Part shown: positions 1 through 8,416 of the stretch, piece by piece
How positions within the stretch are numbered: position 1 is the first letter of the stretch
How the letters are laid out: each line of letters opens with the position of its first letter
From: Clostridioides difficile
GTDB taxonomy: Bacteria > Bacillota > Clostridia > Peptostreptococcales > Peptostreptococcaceae
DNA: 64,000 nucleotides
Direction of reading: 5' to 3'
NCBI GenBank assembly: GCA_012955965.1
Contig: JABBZI010000017.1
Location: forward strand, 25,834-89,833
The notes under the pieces: generated by a model
The model's input: the letters and a program-made list of their open reading frames with translations, nothing else
Databases searched by the model: none
What the model was told of the DNA's origin: nothing
Program-made: the position numbers and the translations under genes

Positions 1-12
1 GTGGAGGATTTT

Positions 13-378
13 ATGGAAAAGGAATGTCAGCAAAGAATGCAAGAAATAACATCTAGATTTAAAGAATGTCGTAAGGCTATCTCTGCTATGGGTGATGAAA
101 CTAGACAGTTAATTTTAATTACGCTTTTAGAAAGTGATTTTAATGGAATACGAGTGGGAGAAATTACAGAAAAAACACATCTTTCTCGTCCTGCTGTATC
201 TCATCATCTTAAAATATTGAAAGAAGCAGAAATTGTTAATGTACGTAGAGAAGGAACAAAAAATTATTATTATCTCGATTCAAAAAAATCACAATGGAAA
301 TCATTAACAGAGTTAATAAATCTTATATTTATTGGAATACAACATATTGGTGAAAATGATATAAGGAAAGGTGAGTAA
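13..378 (+). CDS. ArsR-family winged-helix transcriptional regulator
   Basis: Cytoplasmic DNA-binding repressor of about 121 residues, normal for ArsR/SmtB proteins. A winged helix spans roughly residues 25-90: the recognition helix reads SRPAVSHHLKILKEAEI (about 59-74) and a basic wing follows (RREGTKNYYYLD). I chose the ATG at 13 over the in-frame GTG at 1 because GGAGG at 3-7 is well spaced for it. The alpha-3 cysteine pair of arsenic or cadmium sensors is absent; the only cysteines are near residues 5 and 19, so a metal ligand cannot be assigned. It is followed by a bidirectional terminator, with an EFR1 gene converging. The target is unknown and may lie upstream of the window. The family call is confident, the ligand is not. 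Confidence 0.85.
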   Translation: MEKECQQRMQEITSRFKECRKAISAMGDETRQLILITLLESDFNGIRVGEITEKTHLSRPAVSHHLKILKEAEIVNVRREGTKNYYYLDSKKSQWKSLTELINLIFIGIQHIGENDIRKGE

Positions 379-395
379 AGTAAAGTGATTTAATA

Positions 396-452
396 AAAAG
401 GAGGTAGTCTCAGAAATGATTTTAAAAATCGTTTTTGAGGCTACCTTCTTTA
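396..452. terminator. Bidirectional intrinsic terminator
   Basis: A long stem (AAGGAGGTAGTCTCAGAAA pairing with the GAGGCTACCTTCTT side, some G-U pairs) lies between two convergent genes and is flanked by an A-run and a T-run. It should terminate both the ArsR gene and the minus-strand EFR1 gene. Confidence 0.75.
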
Positions 453-475
453 ATAGTTCAAATAACAAAAATATA

Positions 476-1225
476 TTATTCTAAATAGTATCTTTCTTTA
501 TGCTGAGTATTATTTTTATACTCGATAGCCTCAGTAGGGCAACCACAAATACATGCCATACAATGAGTGCAGTTATTTCCCCAATTTGGCTTTTGTTTTT
601 TTAAATTAATATTATTTAAAGGACATAGTTCTACACATTTGCCACAGCCAATACATTTATTAGTATAGTGAAATCCTTTAGCATTAATAATCATTTTATA
701 AAAAACTACATTTGTTATACCACTTTTAATTGTACCTCCTAAACCACTAGGAGTAATGATTTCAAATTCATTTTCATCATTTATATCAGAAATAATCTTA
801 TAGATTTGTTTATCTGCTTCTTCAATAATTTGTTTTGCTGTTTCTTTATTTGGTGTAGGAAATAAAGCTATATAGTTTTCTGGCATTTTAATTTCTGCCA
901 TACCTTTTAATTGCCATTCTTTGTATTTACACAATTTTTTAATATAGTTTATGGATTTTGCTGTATCACCACCACAGGTCATTATGAAGTAAACTTTCTT
1001 GTTGCCTAAAAACTTTGTTTTTTTTATAAAATCTGTAACCACTATTGGTAATCTCCATGCATAAGTAGGGCATACGAATATGAATGGCTTGTTTGTTGAT
1101 ATTAGGTCATCTGTTTTCTCTTCTTTTATAAGCTGATTTAATGATATTAGCTCATCACTTAATTCTTGTGCAATTTTGCGAGCTATATATCGGCTATTAC
1201 CAGTACCACTAAAATATAAAGTCAT
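476..1225 (-). CDS. EFR1-family flavodoxin/ferredoxin fusion protein
   Basis: Cytoplasmic electron carrier joining an N-terminal flavodoxin-like domain to two C-terminal [4Fe-4S] clusters. The FMN phosphate loop reads FSGTGNSRYIA (residues 5-15). Cluster cysteines are visible at about 191/194/197/201 and 219/222/225/229. The 249-residue length fits EFR1 proteins. The start has a good GGGAGA site upstream. It stands alone, converging on the ArsR gene across a shared terminator. EFR1 proteins are thought to shuttle low-potential electrons in anaerobes; the partner here cannot be told. The family is certain, the physiological role is not. Confidence 0.88.
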   Translation of the reverse strand: MTLYFSGTGNSRYIARKIAQELSDELISLNQLIKEEKTDDLISTNKPFIFVCPTYAWRLPIVVTDFIKKTKFLGNKKVYFIMTCGGDTAKSINYIKKLCKYKEWQLKGMAEIKMPENYIALFPTPNKETAKQIIEEADKQIYKIISDINDENEFEIITPSGLGGTIKSGITNVVFYKMIINAKGFHYTNKCIGCGKCVELCPLNNINLKKQKPNWGNNCTHCMACICGCPTEAIEYKNNTQHKERYYLE

Positions 1226-1422
1226 AATTATATCTCCCTAACTATTTTTTATTTTGACCCCTAATACTTTTGTTCTAATAAAGTAATTTATGGATATATT
1301 GTATTGTAATAAATATAAAATTTACTAGTTAAAGAAATTATAGCACATTAATCTTTTTTATATTTATTGGTAAAGGATTTGATTACCATTAAATAATAGT
1401 CGTAGAAGATGGAATATATAAA
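1226..1422. other. Intergenic stretch between divergent genes
   Basis: AT-rich DNA between the EFR1 gene and the bgl promoter. It should hold the EFR1 promoter on the minus strand, but I could not single out convincing hexamers. No ORF or RNA gene is apparent. Confidence 0.4.
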
Positions 1423-1458
1423 GAAAACGTTGACAAAATATGTCTAATGTTTTATCAT
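1423..1458 (+). promoter_or_regulatory. bgl operon promoter with overlapping cre-like site
   Basis: TTGACA (1430-1435), a 17-base spacer and TATCAT (1453-1458) make a good sigma-A promoter. GAAAACGTT at 1423-1431 overlaps the -35 and resembles the C. difficile CcpA site. The same layout occurs at 40439, which suggests glucose repression of the bgl operon. Confidence 0.65.
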
Positions 1459-1497
1459 AATAATTGGAATTAGGTAGTAATTGTTTAAGTACAAGCT

Positions 1498-1566
1498 AAG
1501 CTTATTCATTAATAATAGCAGTATCCTAGGAAGGAGTATGCCCATTATTATGGATAAGCTTTTTTT
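1498..1566 (+). terminator. Leader terminator upstream of the bgl antiterminator gene
   Basis: AAGCTTATTCAT pairs with ATGGATAAGCTT, continued inward by an imperfect AATAAT/ATTATT stem, and is followed by seven T residues just before the first gene. Position between promoter and gene indicates premature termination control. I could not find a classic ribonucleic antiterminator overlapping its 5' arm, so the control mechanism is inferred only. Confidence 0.7.
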
Positions 1567-1587
1567 ATGCTTAAAAGGAGGATAATC

Positions 1588-2430
1588 ATGATAATTAATA
1601 AGATATTAAACAATAATGTTGTAATCACATTAGATGAAAATGATGAAGAAATTATCGTCATGGGTAAAGGCATTGGTTATCAAAAATCAAAAGGTAGTCT
1701 AATAGATAAAACTAAAGTAAACAAAGTATTTAGAATATCAAACAAAGAAATATCAAATAAGCTACAAGAATTGCTTAATAATATTCCTATAGAGCATATG
1801 AAATTATCAAGTGAAATTATAGAATATGCACAGACAAAGTTAAACAAGAAGTTAAATGAAAGTATTTATATATCATTAAGTGACCATACATATTCTGCAA
1901 TTCAAAGAATGAAAGAAGGAATAAATGTAAAAAATGCGATACTTTGGGAAATTAAAAGGTTTTACAAAGAAGAGTTTGAAATTGGAATGAAAGCACTGGA
2001 CATTATTGAAAGCAAAACAGGTGTAAAATTGCCTGAAGATGAAGCTGGATTTATAGCTTTTCATATAGTCAATGCCCAGTTAAGTGAAGGTCATACTTTG
2101 GCATCTGATATTACAAAGTTAATACAAGAAGTACTTAGTATAGTTAGATATCATTTTAGGATAGAATTTCATGAAGAATCAGTATTTTATTATAGATTTA
2201 TAATGCATCTTAAATTCTTTGCACAGAGATTACTTTTAAATAGTGCACATGAAGGTGAGACAGACAAAGAATTATTAAGTATTATTAAGTCTAAGTATAA
2301 TAAAGAGTTTGAATGTGTAATCAAAATTAAAAATTTTATTAAAAAACAATATAACTACATATTAACAGATGATGAACTTATATATTTAACTATACATTTA
2401 GCTAAAGTAGTTAAAGATTCAAAAATGTAA
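1588..2430 (+). CDS. BglG/LicT-family PRD transcriptional antiterminator
   Basis: RNA-binding antiterminator that lets transcription pass leader terminators of beta-glucoside operons when not phosphorylated by its PTS. The N-terminal CAT RNA-binding domain (about residues 1-55) carries NNNV and VMGKGIGYQK motifs. Two PRD domains follow, with histidines at 100, 159, 207 and 270, matching the phosphorylated positions known in LicT. The 280-residue length is typical. The ATG at 1588 has AAAAGGAGG upstream and gives a canonical MIINKILNNN start; the earlier in-frame ATG at 1567 lies before that RBS. It heads the operon with the EIIBCA and GH1 genes, its likely target and signal source. It probably controls its own leader terminator at 1498-1566. 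Confidence 0.92.
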   Translation: MIINKILNNNVVITLDENDEEIIVMGKGIGYQKSKGSLIDKTKVNKVFRISNKEISNKLQELLNNIPIEHMKLSSEIIEYAQTKLNKKLNESIYISLSDHTYSAIQRMKEGINVKNAILWEIKRFYKEEFEIGMKALDIIESKTGVKLPEDEAGFIAFHIVNAQLSEGHTLASDITKLIQEVLSIVRYHFRIEFHEESVFYYRFIMHLKFFAQRLLLNSAHEGETDKELLSIIKSKYNKEFECVIKIKNFIKKQYNYILTDDELIYLTIHLAKVVKDSKM

Positions 2431-2505
2431 GTTGAATAATCTTGTAGTAGTTTATATAGGAATAGCTGTTGAAAGGAGTGATACTAAAAAGATATACCTA
2501 TGGTT

Positions 2506-2532
2506 GGATGGTAACATTGAGTTGGCCAAACC
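2506..2532 (+). promoter_or_regulatory. Possible ribonucleic antiterminator-like element
   Basis: The stretch beginning GGATGGTAAC and ending GGCCAAACC, in the gap between the bglG-like and PTS genes, loosely follows the BglG/LicT target pattern GGATTGTTACTG...GCAAAACC. No overlapping terminator follows it, so it may be degenerate or fortuitous. Confidence 0.25.
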
Positions 2533-2576
2533 TTCAAATTTCAAAAAATTAATTTAAACGAAATATGGAGGAGAAA

Positions 2577-4505
2577 ATGGGAAAATACAAGCAATTAGCA
2601 CAAGACATAGTAAAAAATGTTGGAGGAAAAGAAAATATTAGTGGACTAGTACACTGTATTACGAGATTACGTTTTACATTAAAAGATGAAAGTATAGCAA
2701 ATGATGATGTGTTGAAAAATATGGAAGGTATTGTTACTGTAATGAAAAGTGGAGGACAATATCAAGTGGTTATAGGAAATCATGTTGAAGCTGTATATAA
2801 AGATGTAGTTGAAATAATTGACTTAAATGACTCAAGTACAAATTCGGAAACTAAAAAATCAGGTAGTATGTTAGATAAATGTATAGATATAATATCAGGA
2901 ATTTTCCAGCCAGTACTAGGAATAATGGCAGCCTGTGGTATGTTAAAAGGTTTTAATGCTTTATTTGTAGCAATGGGATTATATAGTGATGTATCTGGTG
3001 TTTATATGGTAATAAATGCAACAGGAGATGCATTGTTTACATTCCTTCCTTTATTTTTAGGATATACTTCAGCTAAAAAGTTTGGTTTAAAACCAATGCT
3101 GGGATTAGCATTAGGAGCTGCAATGTGTTATCCTGCTATACAAGGTAGTGGTATATCAGCAGGTACAGATGCGATGTACACATTATTTAAAGGAACGATG
3201 TTTGCATCACCAGTATATATTGATTTCTTTGGATTACCAATAATATCAATGGATTACACTGGAACAGTTGTACCAATTATATTTATAGTGTATTTTGCAT
3301 CTAAGTGTGAGAAATTATTTAATAAATTTATTCCAGACTTAGTTAAGTTCTTCTTTGTACCAATGCTTACATTATTAGTAACAGTACCTGTTGCACTTAT
3401 AGTTATAGGTCCTATAGCAACATTTGGTTCTACACTTATTTCACAAGTTGTACTTTCAGTAAGAGATTTTAGTCCATTATTAGCAGGTGCTATAGTAGGA
3501 TTTACTTGGCAAATTCTTGTTATTTTTGGTATGCACTGGGGATTTATCCCTGTATATATAAATAATGTTATGACGTTAGGATACGATAATGTTATGATGC
3601 CATTCTTTGCTTGTACATTTGCAAGTTCGGCAGTTGTATTAGCTATATTTTTTAAGACTAAAAATAAGAAATTAAGAGAGATGTCAATACCAAACTTTAT
3701 ATCTGGTATATTTGGAGTTACAGAACCAGCAATTTATGGAATGTTATTACCTTTAAAGAAACCATTTATAATAAGTTGTATCGCTAGTGGTATTGGAGGA
3801 GCTTTCTATGGATTCTTTAATCTTAGAAAGTTTATAACTGGAGGGATGGGAATATTCGAACTTCCAGCAATGATTGAACCAGATGGAGGAATGAGTAACT
3901 TAATAGTAGCTCTTTCTGGTATAGCTATATCAATGATTGTAGCTTTTGTATTAACTATGGTTTTATATAAAGATGAGAAAACAGAAGAGTCTAAAGAGGT
4001 AAAAAATAAAGTAGAAGAAGAAACAAAAGAAGTTAAGTCTGTTAAATTAGAAAAAGAGATAATAGCAAGCCCTATAAAAGGAGAAGTATTAAATTTAAGT
4101 GATATAGAAGATGCAGCATTTGCATCTGGTGTACTGGGTCAAGGTGTAGCAATAATGCCTAGTGATGGAAAAGTAGTTGCACCAGTAGATGGAGTGGTTA
4201 CAACCTTATTCCCAAGCTTGCATGCTATAGGAATTCTTTCAGATGCAGGTGTTGAAGTGCTTATTCATATTGGATTAAATACGATTCAATTAGAAGGAAG
4301 AGGTTTTGAGGCATATATAAAACAAGGTGACAGGATTACAAAAGGTCAAACAATGCTAAAATTTGATATTGATGTAATAAAAGAGTCAGGATATAGTGTT
4401 GTAACTCCAATTGTTATTACAAATTCATCACAATTTTTAGATGTAGTAGAAACAGAAAGTAAAAGTACTGAATTAGAAGATAATCTGATTACAGTTATAT
4501 TTTAG
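2577..4505 (+). CDS. bglP: PTS beta-glucoside transporter subunit EIIBCA
   Basis: Membrane permease that imports and phosphorylates beta-glucosides. Order is B-C-A. The EIIB domain (residues 1-90) has the phospho-cysteine C27 in GLVHCITRLRF. A hydrophobic EIIC domain spans roughly 100-470. A charged Lys/Glu-rich linker leads to a glucose-type EIIA domain, whose active-site histidines are about H549 and H564 (VLIHIGL). The length of 642 residues fits BglP. The start at 2577 follows TGGAGG; the in-frame ATG at 2565 contains that RBS. The gene sits between its antiterminator and a 6-phospho-beta-glucosidase. The aryl- or cello-type substrate cannot be resolved from sequence alone. Confidence 0.93.
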   Translation: MGKYKQLAQDIVKNVGGKENISGLVHCITRLRFTLKDESIANDDVLKNMEGIVTVMKSGGQYQVVIGNHVEAVYKDVVEIIDLNDSSTNSETKKSGSMLDKCIDIISGIFQPVLGIMAACGMLKGFNALFVAMGLYSDVSGVYMVINATGDALFTFLPLFLGYTSAKKFGLKPMLGLALGAAMCYPAIQGSGISAGTDAMYTLFKGTMFASPVYIDFFGLPIISMDYTGTVVPIIFIVYFASKCEKLFNKFIPDLVKFFFVPMLTLLVTVPVALIVIGPIATFGSTLISQVVLSVRDFSPLLAGAIVGFTWQILVIFGMHWGFIPVYINNVMTLGYDNVMMPFFACTFASSAVVLAIFFKTKNKKLREMSIPNFISGIFGVTEPAIYGMLLPLKKPFIISCIASGIGGAFYGFFNLRKFITGGMGIFELPAMIEPDGGMSNLIVALSGIAISMIVAFVLTMVLYKDEKTEESKEVKNKVEEETKEVKSVKLEKEIIASPIKGEVLNLSDIEDAAFASGVLGQGVAIMPSDGKVVAPVDGVVTTLFPSLHAIGILSDAGVEVLIHIGLNTIQLEGRGFEAYIKQGDRITKGQTMLKFDIDVIKESGYSVVTPIVITNSSQFLDVVETESKSTELEDNLITVIF

Positions 4506-4561
4506 TAAAAGATTATGGTGTTAATATGGTGTTAGTAAAATACTAAGGTATTAATGAAAGA

Positions 4562-6041
<1,480 letters not shown>

Positions 6042-6216
6042 TATAGGAATAATATAAAATTAGTATTGAGTATAATTTTTTGTTTTTGTACCAATTATTT
6101 AAACTCATAAAAATATATTGGAGAGATAACTTATAATTATTATGTTAAATTGATTGTGCTGAAAATTCACTTTAATAGCCATAAAAAGTTATGAAAATAG
6201 AGTTAAATTAAAATGT

Positions 6217-6261
6217 ACCCTATAGAGTAGACATATAATGTCTATTTTGTAGGGTGTTTTT
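6217..6261 (+). terminator. Intrinsic terminator of the bgl operon
   Basis: ACCCTATAGAGTAGACA pairs with TGTCTATTTTGTAGGGT with a few mismatches, then GTTTTT. It lies 175 bases after the GH1 gene. The gap 6042-6216 holds no ORF I can support. Confidence 0.75.
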
Positions 6262-6327
6262 AAATATTTAAAAGATGAAACAGATTAGTATGTTTATGAC
6301 CATAATAGTTAAAAGAATTAATGGGTA

Positions 6328-6363
6328 TAAAAAAGATGGTTCCTACTCAATATAGGAATCATC
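6328..6363 (-). terminator. Intrinsic terminator of the padR gene
   Basis: On the minus strand GATGATTCCTA pairs with TAGGAACCATC and is followed by a T-run of six, 40 bases past the padR stop codon. Confidence 0.75.
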
Positions 6364-6403
6364 TAATTAATGTTGTATAGATTTAAAAAATTATTTCTGA
6401 CAT

Positions 6404-6952
6404 TTATTTTTTACTTTGTTGTAGGCAAATATCTATACAGTTATTTAACCATTTAATTTGACCTTCTTCTCTTATAATTGCACCATCTAATACAAGATAA
6501 TCACCAAAATAATCATCATAAAAATCAGGAATTTCAGTATAAGCATCTTTTTGACTTATTAAAAATTCAAGTCTTTTACTATGCTCAATACATTGATGTT
6601 TAAGTAAAGCAATTCTATTCTCTAAATCTAGATTATTATAAAAATATACTCTCAATCTAAACTTATTTTTAGGAGTAGGTTCCATTGGGATGTCTTTAGA
6701 TAACCAAATTAAAAACTCTTCTTTTCCTTTTTCTGTTATGTAGTAAACTTTCTTTTCTAACACATCACCACTAATTTCAACTTCATGAACTATTAAATCC
6801 TCATTAGTTAATTTTTTTAACTCTGGATAAATTTGACTGTGTTTTGCACTCCAAAATTCATTTAGTTGAAAATTAAACTCTTTACTTAAATCGTATCCTG
6901 TCATAGGTTTTCTATTTAATAGTCCTAATATCGCATATTTAAGGGTTCCCAT
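6404..6952 (-). CDS. PadR-family transcriptional regulator
   Basis: Cytoplasmic repressor of 182 residues. The N-terminal PadR winged helix (about residues 5-85) shows YAILGLLNRKPMTGYDLSKE and the SQIYPELKKL recognition region, and a wing around KKVYYITEKGKEEF. A C-terminal Vir-type helical dimerisation domain follows (about 90-178). It is divergent from a transporter and a flavoenzyme, and a perfect 44-bp palindrome lies almost midway between the two start codons. PadR proteins commonly respond to phenolic acids or drugs and autoregulate, so control of the divergent pair is a strong inference. The ligand is unknown. Confidence 0.9.
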   Translation of the reverse strand: MGTLKYAILGLLNRKPMTGYDLSKEFNFQLNEFWSAKHSQIYPELKKLTNEDLIVHEVEISGDVLEKKVYYITEKGKEEFLIWLSKDIPMEPTPKNKFRLRVYFYNNLDLENRIALLKHQCIEHSKRLEFLISQKDAYTEIPDFYDDYFGDYLVLDGAIIREEGQIKWLNNCIDICLQQSKK

Positions 6953-7027
6953 ATTTCACCTCTTTAGTATTATTATCAATAAGTATATTATATCATTTTT
7001 TATAAAAAAATAGGTTAAATAAAACAA

Positions 7028-7071
7028 ATGTAAATACAAACATGTAATTTATTACATGTTTGTATTTACAT
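7028..7071. promoter_or_regulatory. Perfect 44-bp palindromic operator, probably for PadR
   Basis: Arms ATGTAAATACAAACATGTAAT (split as 7028-7048) and its exact reverse complement (7051-7071) flank a 2-base centre. Nested ATGT/ACAT pairs match the PadR-type half-site pattern. Centre to start codon is about 97 bases toward padR and 92 toward the transporter. TTTACA at 7065-7070 inside it is the likely -35 of the transporter. Confidence 0.75.
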
Positions 7072-7093
7072 GAAAACATTATTATGATAATAT
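7065..7093 (+). promoter_or_regulatory. Putative promoter of the MFS/flavoenzyme operon
   Basis: TTTACA (7065-7070), a 17-base spacer and TAATAT (7088-7093). The -35 lies in the right arm of the palindrome, so a bound repressor would block polymerase. Confidence 0.5.
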
Positions 7094-7141
7094 TAACGTA
7101 AATAAAAGGAATAGATTGAATTATTTGGAGGGGAAAAAATA

Positions 7142-8398
7142 ATGAACTATACTAAAAAAAGATGGATTATATTAATCGCAAGTTGTTTTATTAATTTGTG
7201 CATTGGGTCAATCTATGCATGGAGTGTATTTGCTACACCTATGGCGGAATACTTAAGTGGAATTAATGGGACAGTATTTACTGCAGGAACTTTAGCAATA
7301 GTATTCACAGTTACTAATTCTGTTGGTCCTATAACTATGATTACTGGAGGACGAATAAATGATAAGTTTGGTCCTAAGAAAGTTATTTTTGTAGGAGGAC
7401 TTATATTTGGAATTGGAATGATTTTATCTGGATTTTCAAAAAGTTTACCAATGTTGATATTAACATATGGAATCATACTAGGTCTTGGGGTTGGTATGGT
7501 ATATGGATGTACAATAAGTAACTCTGTTAAATTTTTCCCAGATAAACGTGGGTTAGTAGGGGGAGTAACAACTGCTGCTTATGGATTTAGTTCTGTAATT
7601 ATACCACCAATAGCAAATAGCATAACTGCTAACTTTGGTATTACAACAGCATTTAAATCAATAGGGATAGTATTTCTTATAGTTGTATGTGGAGCATCAT
7701 TTTTTATTGAAAAATGTCCAGATGATTTTGTGCCAGAAGGATGGACACCACCAGTTATGCAAGGCAAACAGTTAAAAAATAAAGATTGGAGAGAAATGCT
7801 TTCTTCACCTATATTCTATGTGATGATTATTTTATTAACATGTGGAGCGTTTTATGGATTGATGTGTACATCCATGGCATCTGCTTTAGCACAAAATATT
7901 ATAGGAATGACATCAGCAACAGCTGCGATGGCAGTTTCTGTTTTAGCTTTATTCAATACAGCAGGTCGTATTGTAGCAGGCTATATATCAGATAAGATAG
8001 GTAGAATAAATACTTTATCAATGGCATTTCTAATTTCAATTGTAGGTTTATTGTATTTATCAACTTCAGTACAAGGAGAAATAGTGAAGTTTTACATAGG
8101 TATTTCTATTATAGGGGTATGTTTTGGGTCATTTATGGGGGTATTCCCAGGATTTACAGTAGACCAGTTTGGTCCTAAAAATAATAGTGTTAATTATGGA
8201 ATTATGTTCATAGGATTTGCATTTGCAGGATATATTGGTCCTACAGTAATGAAAAATGTTTATGCAGTGGATGGTAATTATACGAGAGCCTTCACAATAG
8301 GAATTGTTATGGCAATAATAGGCTTAGGATTAACCTTTGTTTATAGATTTGTAAATAATAAAGAAATATTAAAATATCAAAGTAAAAAAATAAGCTAA
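7142..8398 (+). CDS. OFA-family (oxalate/formate antiporter-like) MFS transporter
   Basis: Twelve-helix inner-membrane carrier of 418 residues. It has the OFA-type N-terminus (IGSIYAWSVFATPMAEYL, about residues 22-39) and the MFS loop 2-3 motif GGRINDKFGPKK (about 77-88), repeated as GYISDKIGR after helix 7. RBS TTGGAGGGG precedes the ATG. It is 18 bases upstream of the flavoenzyme gene, so the two are co-transcribed. OFA members exchange small carboxylates, and several are linked to monocarboxylate uptake. With a reductase next door, import of an unsaturated or aromatic acid, or exchange with its reduced product, is plausible inference. Substrate unproven. Confidence 0.85.
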   Translation: MNYTKKRWIILIASCFINLCIGSIYAWSVFATPMAEYLSGINGTVFTAGTLAIVFTVTNSVGPITMITGGRINDKFGPKKVIFVGGLIFGIGMILSGFSKSLPMLILTYGIILGLGVGMVYGCTISNSVKFFPDKRGLVGGVTTAAYGFSSVIIPPIANSITANFGITTAFKSIGIVFLIVVCGASFFIEKCPDDFVPEGWTPPVMQGKQLKNKDWREMLSSPIFYVMIILLTCGAFYGLMCTSMASALAQNIIGMTSATAAMAVSVLALFNTAGRIVAGYISDKIGRINTLSMAFLISIVGLLYLSTSVQGEIVKFYIGISIIGVCFGSFMGVFPGFTVDQFGPKNNSVNYGIMFIGFAFAGYIGPTVMKNVYAVDGNYTRAFTIGIVMAIIGLGLTFVYRFVNNKEILKYQSKKIS

Positions 8399-8416
8399 TA
8401 TGGAGGAAATAATATT

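Noticed and set aside
1498..1566. T-box riboswitch in the bgl leader
   Set aside because: There is no AGGGTGGNACCGCG T-box motif or specifier stem, and the downstream genes are for sugar use, not amino acids.
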